Shown one piece after another: positions 42,905-56,117 of a DNA stretch of 64,000 nt. The DNA is from Sphagnum magellanicum (Eukaryota; Streptophyta; Sphagnopsida; Sphagnales; Sphagnaceae). The notes under the pieces are model-generated. The model did no database searches. It was given only the letters and a program-made list of their open reading frames with translations, and was not told the DNA's origin. The DNA lies in NCBI GenBank assembly GCA_021904315.1, contig CM038910.1, forward strand, positions 6,820,001-6,884,000, given 5' to 3'. Every line of letters starts with the position of its first letter. The first letter of the stretch is position 1. Position numbers and translations under genes: made by a program.

Positions 42905-45275
42905 ATGAAGGAGACATTAACGGGCCGCTGCAGTCGGCAGAAATCAATGGAGACGAGATCGTCACAGTTGGTGTGGAGACCTACTACACAGGAACCTCAG
43001 GCAAGTAGATGATTCAACAATCTACCAAAAATCATTTTGTTGTTATCTATAGCATCATCCTTGCAGCAGAGCTTCTTCTATAGAGACAACGTCAGCACAA
43101 TAATGCTCTTGCTTCTTTCTCTTGTCATTTTTGCTTTCACTGTAGAAAAAGGATCTTCTCGACTTTCCTCCATGATCACCAAGAAGAAGCTCTTGACTGC
43201 ACCACTAATAGGTGTCTGCAAGCTTGAAATTTTCTACTAGTTTGAATGTTTTCTCCATCACCAACCACTTGTTCAATTCACAATGTTCAGGATTGAAATT
43301 TCATGGGCTCAGATCTGTGACTCCAAAGCTCTTTTAGCTTATCTTTGGAATCCAGAGAATACTCTAAACACTGCAGAAGATGGATTCACTGCAATGACAG
43401 TAACAGAAAACAAGAGGCTGTCTGGGGAGAAAGAGATTCCAAGTGTTTTCTTGAGCAAAGATCTAAAATCTTCATCTTAGTAAATTTTATATTTCCCAGT
43501 TTGAATGTGGAATTGGGCTTGACTCCCCTCAGTCGGTCAGTCGCTCCAGAGAAGTCTAGGGAATGGTTGTTTCCCTAGACTTCTCTGGAGCAAATGTTTG
43601 CTTCTGGAGAATTTAAAACTGTGCGTCAGATTGATTCTGAACTAGTGGCTACCCATTGTTTTGAATGAAGGAGCCTGGCCTGATCACAATGGGACCTTTT
43701 GGGTATGCAGAACAAGGCTGAGAATGTCAAGGAGCAAAAGCCAGATCGAATCTTTGTCAATGAAATGTTTGTTGAGCAAAGTAGCAGCATGGCAGCTGCA
43801 ACAGGCCCTGGTCGAATGAGGATCATGTCAAGAGAGGGCTCAGAGTCAAGGAGCAGGCTGTCAAAGCGCATACCTTCAGATCGAGTAAGACTATTTTCCA
43901 TAATTCCTTGGATAAGACTATTTTCCGTGATTCCTTGGATACATCACATTGTTCTTCTAACCAAATGAGTTTGCTGGGAGAAGTTGACACAAACTCTGAA
44001 ACTCTGCAGCAACAAAATTTCCAGGAAACACTTATTTCATGGCAGTCACAAGTAAGTTTTGGATGAAGGGAGGATCTTAACAGGTCTGCATGGACCTTTT
44101 GGTACATGCAGAACCAGGAGAACATGGAAGAAGCTTTGGATGAGCAAACCTCAATGCTCAACGAATGTATAGTTGTTGAGCCAAGTTCTGGAATAGTCAC
44201 TGCAACCAGTCTACAGAGAAGGATGTCAAGAGTGGGAGAATCAAGAAGGAGAACAAAGCGCATGTCTTTGGATATGGCTGTCAATTCTTGGTCCCCAGAG
44301 GAGGATGGATCATCATCTTTCAAGGAGAATTGTTTTGATGTGTCTTGTACACTACATAAGCTTTCTCATGTAAGCCAGCACTTTCTGCTTGACAATGATG
44401 AGTGTGAATGGAGATCCAATCCATTATTCCCTGGAAGTTTTCAACCCAAGTGTTTACGATGGAACCAAAGTACATCATGGGAAGGTGAAGAAGAAGAAGA
44501 AGAAGAAGATGCAGGAGCTGCAGAGGTACCACAATATTCTCCTTCATCTTATGTTGATATGCTTCTTGAGATTGGGTATTCACAAAAAGACCTCCTTCTC
44601 CATCAAAACACAAAGTCTGCCTCCAATGATCTTAAGCATTCTACCCAGTCTAGCTCTTCACCACAACAAGTACGTTTGCAGCCAATTATGCACAAAGACG
44701 ACATCTTCCCAGGAAACACAAAGTATTTGACTCCACTCAGAGTGAGAAAGCCAGCATCAAAACCATGTGATTATCCAGGTCTGAGGAATCAATGTGCAAA
44801 GCTTGGCTCTTTCGTGGTAGATGAGTCACAAATCCCTCTGAAGCAGGCACGGAAACCAAATCTTCGAGTGATTGGTGGATCAAGTAAGTTCTCAAGAAGT
44901 CTTGACACAAGATCCATTAAGAAAAACAAGTACCCGAATGCTGCTGCAGTACTGGAAGTTACACAAGGTTGTTCATCTTTTCCAAAAAACTCTGCACTCA
45001 TGGGCAACTGCAGAGGTGGTTTGTGCAGGAGATCGTGGATTTTTCATAACTTTCTCTTACAAGGAACCAGCTCTCAGATTGACAGTTCAGAGGAACTTTC
45101 ATGTCAAGAGACAAAAGGAAGCTGGGAACCACAATGTAGAGAGAGGACACATTGTAAACAAGTTAGTACGTCTATCAAATCAGTTGTAGTAGTCTGGGAG
45201 AAATGTTGCCTTCCTAAAGGAACTCTTGGTGCTGGCATTCAAGTGCTGAAAAATGCAAGAAAGTTCAACAAATGA
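42905..45275 (+). CDS. Unrecognised plant protein gene, multi-exon, with a duplicated exon
   Basis: Not recognised; no function is proposed. Best model: exon 1 at 42905-43000 (MKETLTGRCSRQ...), ending CCTCAG before GCAAGT, a GC donor. Exon 2 is 43711-43884 (58 codons, after TATGCAG, before GTAAGA). Exon 3 is 44010-44051 (QQNFQETLISWQSQ, after CTCTGCAG, before GTAAGT). Exon 4 runs from 44112 (after CATGCAG) to the TGA at 45273-45275 (387 codons). All junctions are phase 0. Exon 2 and the start of exon 4 are homologous (NEMFVEQSSS / NECIVVEPSS; SRLSKRIPSD / RRRTKRMSLD). Exon 4 also has an acidic run (about 44486-44510) and basic patches. Composition is higher in GC than the flanks. Uncertain points: extra exons may exist at about 43130-43210 and 43354-43480; a strong GTAAGT at about 44884 may start another intron; the C-terminal ~130 codons may not be coding. 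Confidence 0.6.
43543..43591. repeat. Perfect 21-bp inverted repeat (hairpin) inside the unknown gene
   Basis: The arm 43543-43563 (GCTCCAGAGAAGTCTAGGG plus AA) and arm 43571-43591 are exact reverse complements around a 7-base loop. It lies in the first intron of the proposed model. Perfect pairing suggests recent origin or selection on structure. Confidence 0.9.
43889..43942 (+). repeat. 27-bp tandem duplication
   Basis: AAGACTATTTTCCATAATTC plus CTTGGAT is followed directly by a copy with two changes. It is 27 = 9 codons and lies just after the proposed donor of exon 2, in an open frame that leads without a stop into exon 3, so it might be coding in an alternative transcript. Confidence 0.8.
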
Positions 45276-45478
45276 AACATGTGATGAAGAAGACACAAGA
45301 TTCTTGGCATGGCAGCCCCTTTCCAGTAGAAAATCACACTGAGAAGGAGTTGAGACATAAAGTTCCCTGGTTTTTGGAGGACAAGTAACTCAATGTTCAC
45401 CAAGCTTCCTCTCCCAAGGACAGACGTTGACATGATGTTTACAAGTAAGTGCAATCCAACAACAACATCCAATTTAAG

Positions 45479-45645
45479 GCTTGTCTTGGGTGGTCCTTTG
45501 CAACTTTTACCCTTTCGCACCGTCTGAGCAGCAAGTCCTTCATTCCAACAACATGCATTGAATCTCTTACAAGTCTTGGGTGTACTCTGCAACAACTTCA
45601 CCCTTTTGTACCAGAGCAGCAAGCCACCTTGAATCATTCCAACTG
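45479..45645 (+). repeat. Two-copy tandem repeat in the 3' region of the unknown gene
   Basis: CTTGTCTTGGGTGGTCCTTT...GAGCAGCAAGTCCTTCATTC and CAAGTCTTGGGTGTACTCTG...GAGCAGCAAGCCACC are homologous units about 92 bp apart. A 101-codon ORF covers them (45449-45754), but 92 is not a multiple of three, so it is probably untranslated. Confidence 0.75.
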
Positions 45646-45759
45646 GAGAAAACTGAAAAGCAAGGTACTCACTTCCACCTGCCCCACAGATTTAACAAGA
45701 GCCATCATCATGTGCATGAAAACAGAAACTGATTTTGAAATGAAATTTTGCTGATTTGC

Positions 45760-46813
45760 ATCTCAAATCAATTGGTACCTAAATCAGAATCTCCTCATAA
45801 ATTGCATTCAAATTCAGGACTTTCTTTTCTCTTCCATCTTCTTGTGTCTAACCAGAAAAAACCTTGCTCAAGTTATTAAACAACATTCACAGCTAGGTTT
45901 ACTGGGTCTTCCAGATTTCGGATCCTCAATTCAAACCTCCTACAAATAAAGAAAAACCATTGGAAATAAACACAAACAAAAAGAACCTAAAAACTAAATT
46001 AAAAACATGTTTATTCTCATATGAATTGAAACCAAGGACTAACAATCCATTTCTATGGCCAAGAAAAATTTCATTAACAAAAATAAAATCACATCATTAT
46101 CTTCAACATCAATGTCCTACACAACCAAAATAAATAAAAATCAAAATTGAACACCCCCAAAAAAAAAAAGAAAAAAAGTATGAGAACCAACACTCAAAAA
46201 ATTAAAAATTAAAAATACCTTCATTTTTTCAAATGCCTCGTCTTGGTTGGAAGCTTTGTCATAATAATGAAAGAGACAATTGTCCTTCAGTCTGTAACTA
46301 ATAATACATTGGAAAACTTTGTCTTGTAGGTGTAAATATTAATTTGATTGTACCTACAAACAAAAGAATGCAAAACCAAGAATTAAAAAAAAAAGGAAAA
46401 CACTTGAATTGCAAAACTAAAGCAAAAAGAATGGAAAAAAAAAGAAAAAAAAAAATACCACAAACTCAAGTCCAAAACTAAAAACAAGGAACAAAAATTT
46501 AAAAGGGGAAAAACTAGTTTCTCATATGAGATTGGGTCTCAATGACTCATCACCTCCATCATGTATTATTGTGAAACAAAGCTTCTTTCATTCATGCAAT
46601 CCTCATCCCTTTTCCAATCTTGTTGGATAGGGTTTTTTTCTTTTTAAAAAGGAAAGCTAGATGTCAAGGTATCAATAATTAATTGAGGCTAGTTATATCC
46701 AACAAAAGATATAATTAATTAGGTTTCATCACCTTTTTTCTCATATAGGTCCAAGGTGTAAGAAAAGAGAATGAAGACCTAATGTAATAGAAAAGCATGG
46801 ATGGGAAGCTCTT
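45760..46813. other. AT-rich DNA downstream of the unknown gene
   Basis: AATAAA-like motifs near 46125-46140 could serve polyadenylation on the plus strand. Otherwise A-rich text with no gene. Confidence 0.4.
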
Positions 46814-47911
46814 AGGGTTATTATGTGGACAAACTAATCTCTACCAAAGTCATGGTGCCAAAAACTATCTTTTATTTTGTCGTTTTGTTATTCGCAAAAA
46901 GGTTTCATGAAGGAAACCTTGATGTGATGATAAGCTTGTTTTTAAGTTTATGTGAAAGTTTAGGGATTAGTATATTGTTTGTTGTTTTCCTCTTGAAAGG
47001 AGGAGGATGGTGCAAGCTATGGAGCAAAGGAGGCAACGCAACTACAAAAGGGATGTAGGATTTGAAACTAAACACACTGATTGGTTTTGTGTGGTTTGTG
47101 TGTTGTAGAGTTTGCATTCACAATGGTTGAGACACTTTTGAATTGTGATGAAGGGATGAATGCTTGAGATAAGTAGGTTGTGGTTTGTCTTTATGAGAGG
47201 CTGCTATTATTCTCTTCACTGCATAGTTGACCTCTTAAAAAGAAGCTGGGTATTTTTACAAACATAGGTCAATGATTAAGGGAATGATGAAAAATATAGG
47301 GATTTCATGGGTGACCCATTGGCGAAGGAGTATATGTGAATGAACATTGCAATGGGGGAGTTAAGTGTTTTGGATGAAGGAAGAGAGTACCCAGTAGTTT
47401 ACGACCTCCAAATGTGTGCTTGAATTATTTAATTGGGTTCTGTAAAATTATTCCAATGTGGGTGTTGAGGCAACATTTGTCAAACTTCCTAATTCCATTC
47501 TGCAAAGTGAGAAGGGACATCAATATTCTAAAATTGATCTTTATGTATTTTCTTGAAATGTAGTTTGTTGTCTGGAAAGAATTTAGTGGCAATTTTCAAT
47601 GTGAGATTTGTTTGAATAACATTGGGGTATTCCACTACAAATGTTGTTGTTATGGGTGTGTTGGTGTTGAAGGATGTTCCTAAGGTGCCAATTTGGTCAA
47701 TTATTGTTCAAGCAAGTGAAATTGGAGTGGTCTGACCTTTGTAGACCTATATATAATAGATTTGATAACCATGGAACATCTAGCCTTCACAATTATCTAC
47801 CATTGGAAATTTGATGGATAAATTTTTGAAGCTATGAACTTTGCATATATATAGTTGATGTTGGGTTGTTGGTGTATAGTCAATGTGTTTTTTGGGAACT
47901 TAGTAAGTCCA
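46814..47911 (+). repeat. 5' LTR
   Basis: Direct repeat of 55030-56117. The shared start is AGGGTTATTATGTGGACAAA; the TG...CA ends would be TGTGGACAAAC (46824) and AAGTCCA (47911). The short ORF at 46825-47058 (DKLISTKVMVPKTIFYFVVL) also occurs in the other LTR and is not a gene. Confidence 0.9.
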
Positions 47912-47917
47912 TATTTT

Positions 47918-47930
47918 TGGTATCCGAGTC
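47918..47930 (+). other. Primer-binding site, initiator-Met tRNA type
   Basis: TGGTATCCGAGTC, six bases inside the LTR, closely matches TGGTATCAGAGCC, the usual plant retrotransposon site complementary to the 3' end of initiator tRNA-Met. Confidence 0.85.
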
Positions 47931-48276
47931 TTTCTAGGTATTCATAAAAGTTGGCAGAACTATGAGTAATGTTGAATACTTGTGGTGTTGGGGAAAAGGT
48001 ATAATATTTGCAGCACCATGAATTAAGAAAGAGAAAACCAATTGCGAAATGTTCAACATAGCCCAACAAAATTTTAACCATTAGTGAGGTTGACTCTCCA
48101 TTTCCCAGGTATGACCTTCTACCTAAGAAAGGAGCAATTATTTTGAGGCTACGAAGGTTTGGTGTGGTGAATATCATTGGATTCAATCCCAAACTTAACA
48201 AGAATAGGTGATTTGGCATTGCTTATTATATATATTGACAAGTATACAAAGGTTCAAATTTGGCTGAAAACAAAAC

Positions 48277-49900
48277 ATGGAACAAGAAGTTAGACTACAA
48301 TTGACAAACATCATCACAAATATTACTTCTCCTTTGTTTTTGTCCAATTTGTTGACTATTGAAGTGTTTGAAGAAGTTGATTCAATACCTAAGGTAAGGG
48401 ATCTATGGATACTAGTGGTTGCAATCACCTACTCATTGTGTGAAGTTCTTCATTTTGAGATTAATGTCTTATTTGTTGTTGGTGACAAAATAGTTAGGAT
48501 TGAGCATTCAAGAGTGGAGTCAAAGGCCTTAGTTTGGTGACTAGGAAAAACTACCAATGGGGAATGGTTATGGAACTTTGAACATGATGAAAGAATACAA
48601 TATGAGTCTCATCAATTATTTACTAGATCATATGTAATCATCAATGATGACCTTAATAAAAAATTGGAGTTATATTAAAAGAACCTGATTTTGGAATTCA
48701 TGATGGATGGAAACAACCAATATGTATCAAAATAGTCCTACGACAAATAATTGCCTTGATCCCTCTTTGTTCAATTTAGAAATACCTATTCTTGAAAATG
48801 GAAAACCTACTCTTTTATTAGGAGATATTTGGATTCCTGGATCTTTGAAGACAGAACAACATTATGTTAAATTCTTGCAAGGATGGAGAGTATGTTTATG
48901 ATAGGGAACATTCTAGAACCATTTCAAGAATGTTAAGTTGGAGTTTGAATGAATAAAATGTATGGGTTAGGGATAATTTAAAATGCATTGATTTTGCATT
49001 GAACTTTGATTAAGAAAAAATAATTTATAGTCTTTATATATCATAGTAATAATGGATCTAGCAAGTACCACAAGATGACAAGCCCAAAGGGTATGGGTGA
49101 ACTTTTATAGGGGAAAGAATTTGAAGATGTTCACAATTGGGTGGAGAGGTTGGAAATGGCGGTAGAAGTAAGGGGAATTGACGAGTAGAAATCATTCAAG
49201 ATAGGTGGGTTGAACCTATGAGGAAAGTCAAAAGATTGGTGTAAGAAATTGGCCATCTATGAATGCTACCATGCTTTTGAAATAAGGTATGGTGGACAAG
49301 GAAGATATTAAGGCTAAATTGGACTAGATAATGCAAGAACCAAAACAAAGAGTTGAAGCCTACCATGACAGGATGGAAAATTTATTTATAAAGAGAAAGT
49401 TGGAGGATAATGTGCAAAGGAGAAGGCTCCTTTCCAAGTTGTGACTTTAGATTAGAAAACTCTATGTAATGAAGGACTATGTAAATATGGATGAGCTGCT
49501 TATAGCAACTTTGGAAGTAGAAAGAGTTTTAGTGGAGTTGGGAGAAACCCCATATGAATTGTTGAAGGAGGAGCAAAAAGGAGTTGTGACTAATGTTATC
49601 ATGGAAAAATAGCTCAATGTTTTGAATGAGTCACTCATAATTTTTTTCAAACAAGGTATTTCATTAGGACTTGGAACCGGATTGCTTGGAACTAGCAGTT
49701 CATCAATGTGTCAAATATGTAACGTAATTGATCACATTGCTATTGTATGTTCAAGAATTGGGGACCTAAGACCTAAATGCAATAAATGTGGTCTCCCACA
49801 TAGGATAGAAAATCGTGGGCTCAAATGTGGTTACTATACATGGATGGGTCATATTGAATAGCATGATATATTTTCTAGAGCCAAAATTCCTAGAAGGTGA
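48277..49900 (+). pseudogene. Retrotransposon gag relic with CCHC knuckle
   Basis: Leader/gag text in several frames: FEDVHNWVERLEMAVEVRGI (about 49116) is typical of plant gypsy gag. Near 49708-49749 CQICNVIDHIAIVC gives a canonical CX2CX4HX4C zinc knuckle, followed by a second Cys/His segment (CNKCGLPH...CGYYTWMGH). Stops are frequent. Confidence 0.8.
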
Positions 49901-50189
49901 TTGCCAATGGCGATGCAGGCACCAAAAGTGGAAGAAACAAAAGACAAAGCAATAGGTTTTGGGTCTCTAGATGTTATGAAGGAAGAAAGTTCCTGGTCTA
50001 AAATTGTAACACACTTCATCAAGGGAAAAATTGCCTTGTCAACAATGAAAAATAATTTATCAATCCTAAGTGAGTTAGAATACCTAAAAAACCTTGTGAA
50101 ATTGGTTCGAAAAAAAAGGGATGACAATTTGAAGTTTGCAAACTTGATAAAATCAGATGAAACACCTATAATTCATAGAATATGCATTA

Positions 50190-50530
50190 ACAAGAATCAT
50201 AGAAGCAGGACTTTGCATTTGTTGGTAGGTGTTGGCAACAATCTGGTTGAAGGACTTGTAGATATAAAAGCATCAATGTTAGTTATGTTAGCAACTGTAG
50301 TGCGTGAGTTAGGGATCATGCATCTGGTTATAAACATGGAGTCTTATAAAACTACCTAAGGGATAATAACTCAAGTGTTTGGCAAGATAAATTTGATTAC
50401 AATAAAAATGGGAAAAGTCCAATGCCTTATGACTTTCATGGTTGTGGATATTGATAGTTACGATTTACTACTCGAATTAAACTTCTTGATAAAAATTGGA
50501 ACAGTAGTAGATGTATAGAAGGGCACAATT
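50190..50530 (+). pseudogene. Retrotransposon aspartic protease relic
   Basis: LVGVGNNLVEGLVDIKASML contains VDIKAS where active proteases have a DTGA/DSGA motif, so the catalytic site is altered. Downstream VVDIDSYDLLLELNFLIKIG matches the usual second half, where LGxDFL is expected. Confidence 0.75.
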
Positions 50531-51169
50531 CAAGTGAGATAAAAACCTAGGAACAACATCTAAGTGTTGCCATTAAACATGGTCAATATGTTGCAAGTTG
50601 TTAAAGACAAAACATAACATGACAACATGAAGAATTTGGAAAAGGAGATGTGAAATGCAAACATCAATGTTGAGGAGTCATGTTTTGATGAAGATGTAAG
50701 ATGGAGCAACTCTAACAGTAACATGGAAACATCTGATGATGAAAAATATCAATGGAAATTCTTTGAAATGACTCAGATAACAACAGTGGATCAACAAGGG
50801 GTGAAGACCTTCTTAGAAGAAATGGAGGATGATGGAATGGAAGACATGGTTAGACAGGAAGGACCAACTCAAATCATAAACCTACTTGTTGAAGATCAGA
50901 CTGGCAATATTATGTTTGGAGAATTGTTTGATTTTGATGATTTGGGGGATTGGATGCGACGTGTTACAGAAGAGGAGGAAAGAAAGAACGATATATTCTT
51001 AAATAAATAGTAAAATGAATATCCAAGAGTCTTTCAATTGGATATATATAAGGTTGAGAAATTGGCAAAACCTCAACCAACAATTAGTCATCATAATAAC
51101 AATGATGGTTGTTAGGAAATAAATAAATCAAAGATCAATGTTGATCCCACCCTTGACCAAGAAAAGGGT

Positions 51170-52620
51170 AAACAATTATGGAATCTCTTGGATCAATTTC
51201 AAGATGTATTTGCAAGGAATAAAAGAGGGTTTGGTTGTTGCAATGTAGGAGAACACATTGTTGATACACAAGGTTTTCCACCCTGCCACACTACACCAAG
51301 TAGGTTGTCTTTCTAGGAAGAAGCAAAAGTAAAACACTAAATAGATGTTATGGTTTCACTAAGGAAAATGAAATCAAGTACATTAGAATATGCATGCAAA
51401 GTAACACTCTCGATGAAAAAGGATGGCAATAGATAGTTTTGTGGGGATTACCATCTGTTGAATCTATAAACTAAAAGAGATGCATTGCTAATGCCATTGG
51501 TTGAAGACATTCTTACATAGTTGGGGAAATCATAATGGTTTTTTGCACTTAACTTACAATCTAGCTTTTGGTAAATAAAAATGTCACTAGAAAATGTGAA
51601 GAAGATAGCCCTAATCACCAAATTTGGGTTGTTTAATTAGAATGTTATGCCTTTTAGCATGAAGAATGCCACTAGCACCTTTTTTCAAGAACTATGACAA
51701 AGGTATTTGGGGAATACATGGACAAATTTCTGAAAGTCTTTGTTAATGACCTTAATGTTCACAACACAATGTGGGAGACGTACTTAGAGCATTTAAGATT
51801 TGTGCTTTTGAAGTTAAGGGAAGTAAACCTAAAACTAAACCCTAGCAAATGTGAATTTGCTAAACTAACATTAGATACCTAGGTCATATAATGAGCATGG
51901 AAGGCATAAAACTTGATTTGAAGAAGATCAAGGTAGTGACTAAATATTATGTGATTGTTTTTGTCACTAATGTTAGGGCATTTATGGGTCTCATAGGATA
52001 TTATCAAAACTACATCAAAGGATACTCCCAAATTGTCATCCCTCTTTTTGAACTTATAAAAATGATACTATGCTCATGTGGGCTCCACAATGTCAAAATG
52101 CATTCAATGTTTTGAAGGATGCATTGGTGAAAGCACCAATTTTGGTTAGACTAGTCTTCATTATAACTTTTATTCTAGATGTTAATCAGTCAATTAAGGA
52201 AATGGGTGTTGTTTTGTCACAAAAGGAAAGAAGGTTTGAATGGGTGGTGACATATGCTAGTGAAGTTCTATCACCAATATAGAAGAAATTTCACCCCATG
52301 GAGGGTGAATGCTACAAATCGATCTAGGAGATTATGCATTATAGATAATATCTACATAGAAATCACTTCACTTTGAAGATGGACCACAAACCTTAGGAGT
52401 GGTTGGCCATTGTTTCTATATGGAAGGAAGGGCAAATGGATTAACATATTGCATGATTTCAATTTCCAGATTGTTCATCATCTGAGTTCTAAACATACTA
52501 ATGCAAATGTTTTAAATAGAAACCTAATGGATGGTGTGGATGATGATGATTTCCAAAAGGAAATTCAGGACTATGGATGGATGCAACCCCTATGTGATGT
52601 GGGTGAAATGCTCTAGAAGT
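51170..52620 (+). pseudogene. Reverse transcriptase and RNase H relic
   Basis: Starts with LLDQFQDVFARNKR and continues to YMDKFLKVFVNDLNVHNTMW (catalytic site at 51736-51750, where VDD has become VND), LKLNPSKCEFA, FMGLIGYYQNYIKGYS, then the RNase H start ILDVNQSIKEMGVVLSQKER and the Ty3/gypsy-type EGECYKSI. Many in-frame stops. Confidence 0.88.
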
Positions 52621-53109
52621 TCCAAGATAAGAAAGTTTTTGCAACAATTGGGTAGCAAAAATCTTATCAACCAATTGTTCATGGTTGAACCTATTAAAAG
52701 GGCAATAACCATTGAAAATATTAATACAATTCATACAGAGTCTATGGAGATCCAAACTAAAAGTAGAGGAGGAAGGTTAGAGAATTATACCTTCAAGAGA
52801 AGGAGAAAGGAACTATGGGACACTAAGATGCATTTGTAGCTTATATATGAAGCACATGCTATGGTGGATGAAGAAAATTCTAATGGAAGCAAGTTTGATT
52901 TGGAAATAGATTGTGAATGGAATAACGTTAAAAATATGGATGTGTGGCAACATGAACAAATTATGATAGTCTTGAATGGTGGATAGATCCATGTTGAATG
53001 TATTGCAAGGGAAATTACCAGAATCAGGAAGAGGATTATGTAGTATAGTTGGGACCATGACAGATTAATGTTCAATAGCTTGGTTGTTCTTAAGCCAAAA
53101 GACCACAAA

Positions 53110-54250
<1,141 letters not shown>

Positions 54251-54277
54251 AAAATGATGAATGGGAAGTTCTTAAGG

Positions 54278-55028
54278 GGTAAGATGCAAACTACGATGGT
54301 TCAATATCAGTAGAAATTACATTCCCAATATACAAGTCCATACAAAATTCTTTAAAATGATTCAAATGAACATGGTTGTTACTTTTGAAATTATTATTAT
54401 TTTAATATTTGAATAATATATGTTCAATCACCTACAAACCTTCCCAACTCTATGTGAAAACTTATATTTAATGTAGCTGATATGTCATTTTTTAATTTGG
54501 AAATCCTGAAAGGAAAACCCACAAAGTCTATAATAATAATGCCCCAACTAAAACTTTCAAAAAATATGTTTTTGGGACAAAAAAATTGAAAAAAAAAAAA
54601 TTACAACTCATATGGACTTATGAAAATATGGTCAAATTTTAACCATTCAAAAGTTCCTAATTATTAAACAATTAAAGTTTTGAAAAAAAAAAATCCTCAT
54701 ATGAATTTATCATCTTGCATTACATTATATATTGAGTCCCAATAACAAATTTGGAATGTGAATCAATATAATTTTTTTCATTTTGTGATGTTCTAGTCAG
54801 ACAACCAGTCCATATTTTTTTACTTCAAATTTTCATTATTATTAACAAATGAATTTTTTATCAATAAATAACCCATAGTTCTCTTCGTAATGAAATTATT
54901 AGTTTAGATCCAAGTCCCAATTAATAGATCTAAAGATATATTAATCACCATATGCATTTGAAAAAGGGGTACCCAGGGAAAAAACATTGTTTTGTCACAA
55001 AAGTGAACCATCGTAGCTTGCATCTACC
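54278..55028. mobile_element. Small inverted-repeat (MITE-like) element inserted at the 3' LTR boundary
   Basis: Left end GGTAAGATGCAAACTACGAT plus GGTTCA and right end TGAACCATCGTAGCTTGCAT plus CTACC are inverted repeats of about 25 bp with two differences. AAGG flanks both sides (54274-54277, 55029-55032). The 751-bp interior is A/T-rich with no ORF. Superfamily not identified; no second copy is in the window. Confidence 0.75.
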
Positions 55029-55029
55029 A

Positions 55030-56117
55030 AGGGTTATTATGTGGACAAACTAATCTCTATCAAAGTCATGGTGCCAAAAACTATCTTTTGTTTCATCATT
55101 TTGTTATTCATAGAAAGGTTTCATGAAGGAAACTTTGATGTGATGATAAGTTTGTTTTTAAGTTTGGGCAAAAGTTTAGGGATTAATATAATGTTTGTTG
55201 TTTTATTTTTGCATGGAGGAAAATGGTGTGACCCGTGGAATAGGGGAGGCAACACAACTACAAAAGGGACCTGTGATTTGAACCTAATTAACACACTGGC
55301 CAGTTTTGTGTGGATCGTGTGTTATAAAGTTTGCATTTAGAATGGTTGAAACATTTTTGAATTGTGGTGAAAGGATGAATGCTCGAAATAAGTAGGTTTT
55401 GGTTTGTTTTTTTAAGAGATTACTAATGTTCTTTCTATTGCGTATTTGACTTCTTAAAAAGAAGTTGGGTATCTTCACAAACATAGGTCAATGATCAAGG
55501 GAATGATGAAGGATATAGGGATTTTGTGAACAACCCATTGAACATGTGTGAATGAGCATTGTGATGGGGGAATTAAATGTTTTAGATGAAAGAGAGTACC
55601 CAAAAGTCTAAGACCTCCAAATGTGTGCTTGAATTACTTAGTTGGGTTTTGTAAAATTAATCTAGTGTGGGTCTTGAGGCAACATTTGTCAAATTTCTTA
55701 ATTTTGTTCTATAGAATGAGTGGGGACATCAATATTTTAATATTGATCTTTATGCATTTTCTTGAAGTGTAATTTATTGTTTGTAAAGGATTTAGTGGCA
55801 ATTTCCAGTGTGGGATTTGTTTGAGTAACATTGGAACATTTTGTTACAATTGTTGTTGTTATGGGTGTGTTGTTGTTGAAGGAAGCTCCTAATGCGCCAA
55901 TTTGGTTAGTTGACGTCAAGAAAGTGAAATTGGAGTGGTCTGACCCATGTAGACCTATATCTAGTAGATTTGATAACCATGGAACATCCATCCTTCATAA
56001 TTATGTACCATTGGAAATTTGATGGATAAATTTTTGAGGATGTGAACTTTGCATATATAGCTAATGTTGGGTTGTTGGTGTATAATCAATGTGTTATTTG
56101 GGAATTTAGTAAGCCCA
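55030..56117 (+). repeat. 3' LTR
   Basis: Direct repeat of 46814-47911, ending AAGCCCA. Its ORFs (55041-55340, 55831-56022) parallel those in the left LTR. Confidence 0.9.

Noticed and set aside
46825-47058. Short ORF repeated at 55041-55340
   Set aside because: Belongs to the two LTRs; repeated because the LTRs are repeated.
49622-50359. Open stretches that could be taken for host zinc-knuckle genes
   Set aside because: They sit between LTRs in gag-protease order and are interrupted, so they are retrotransposon relics.
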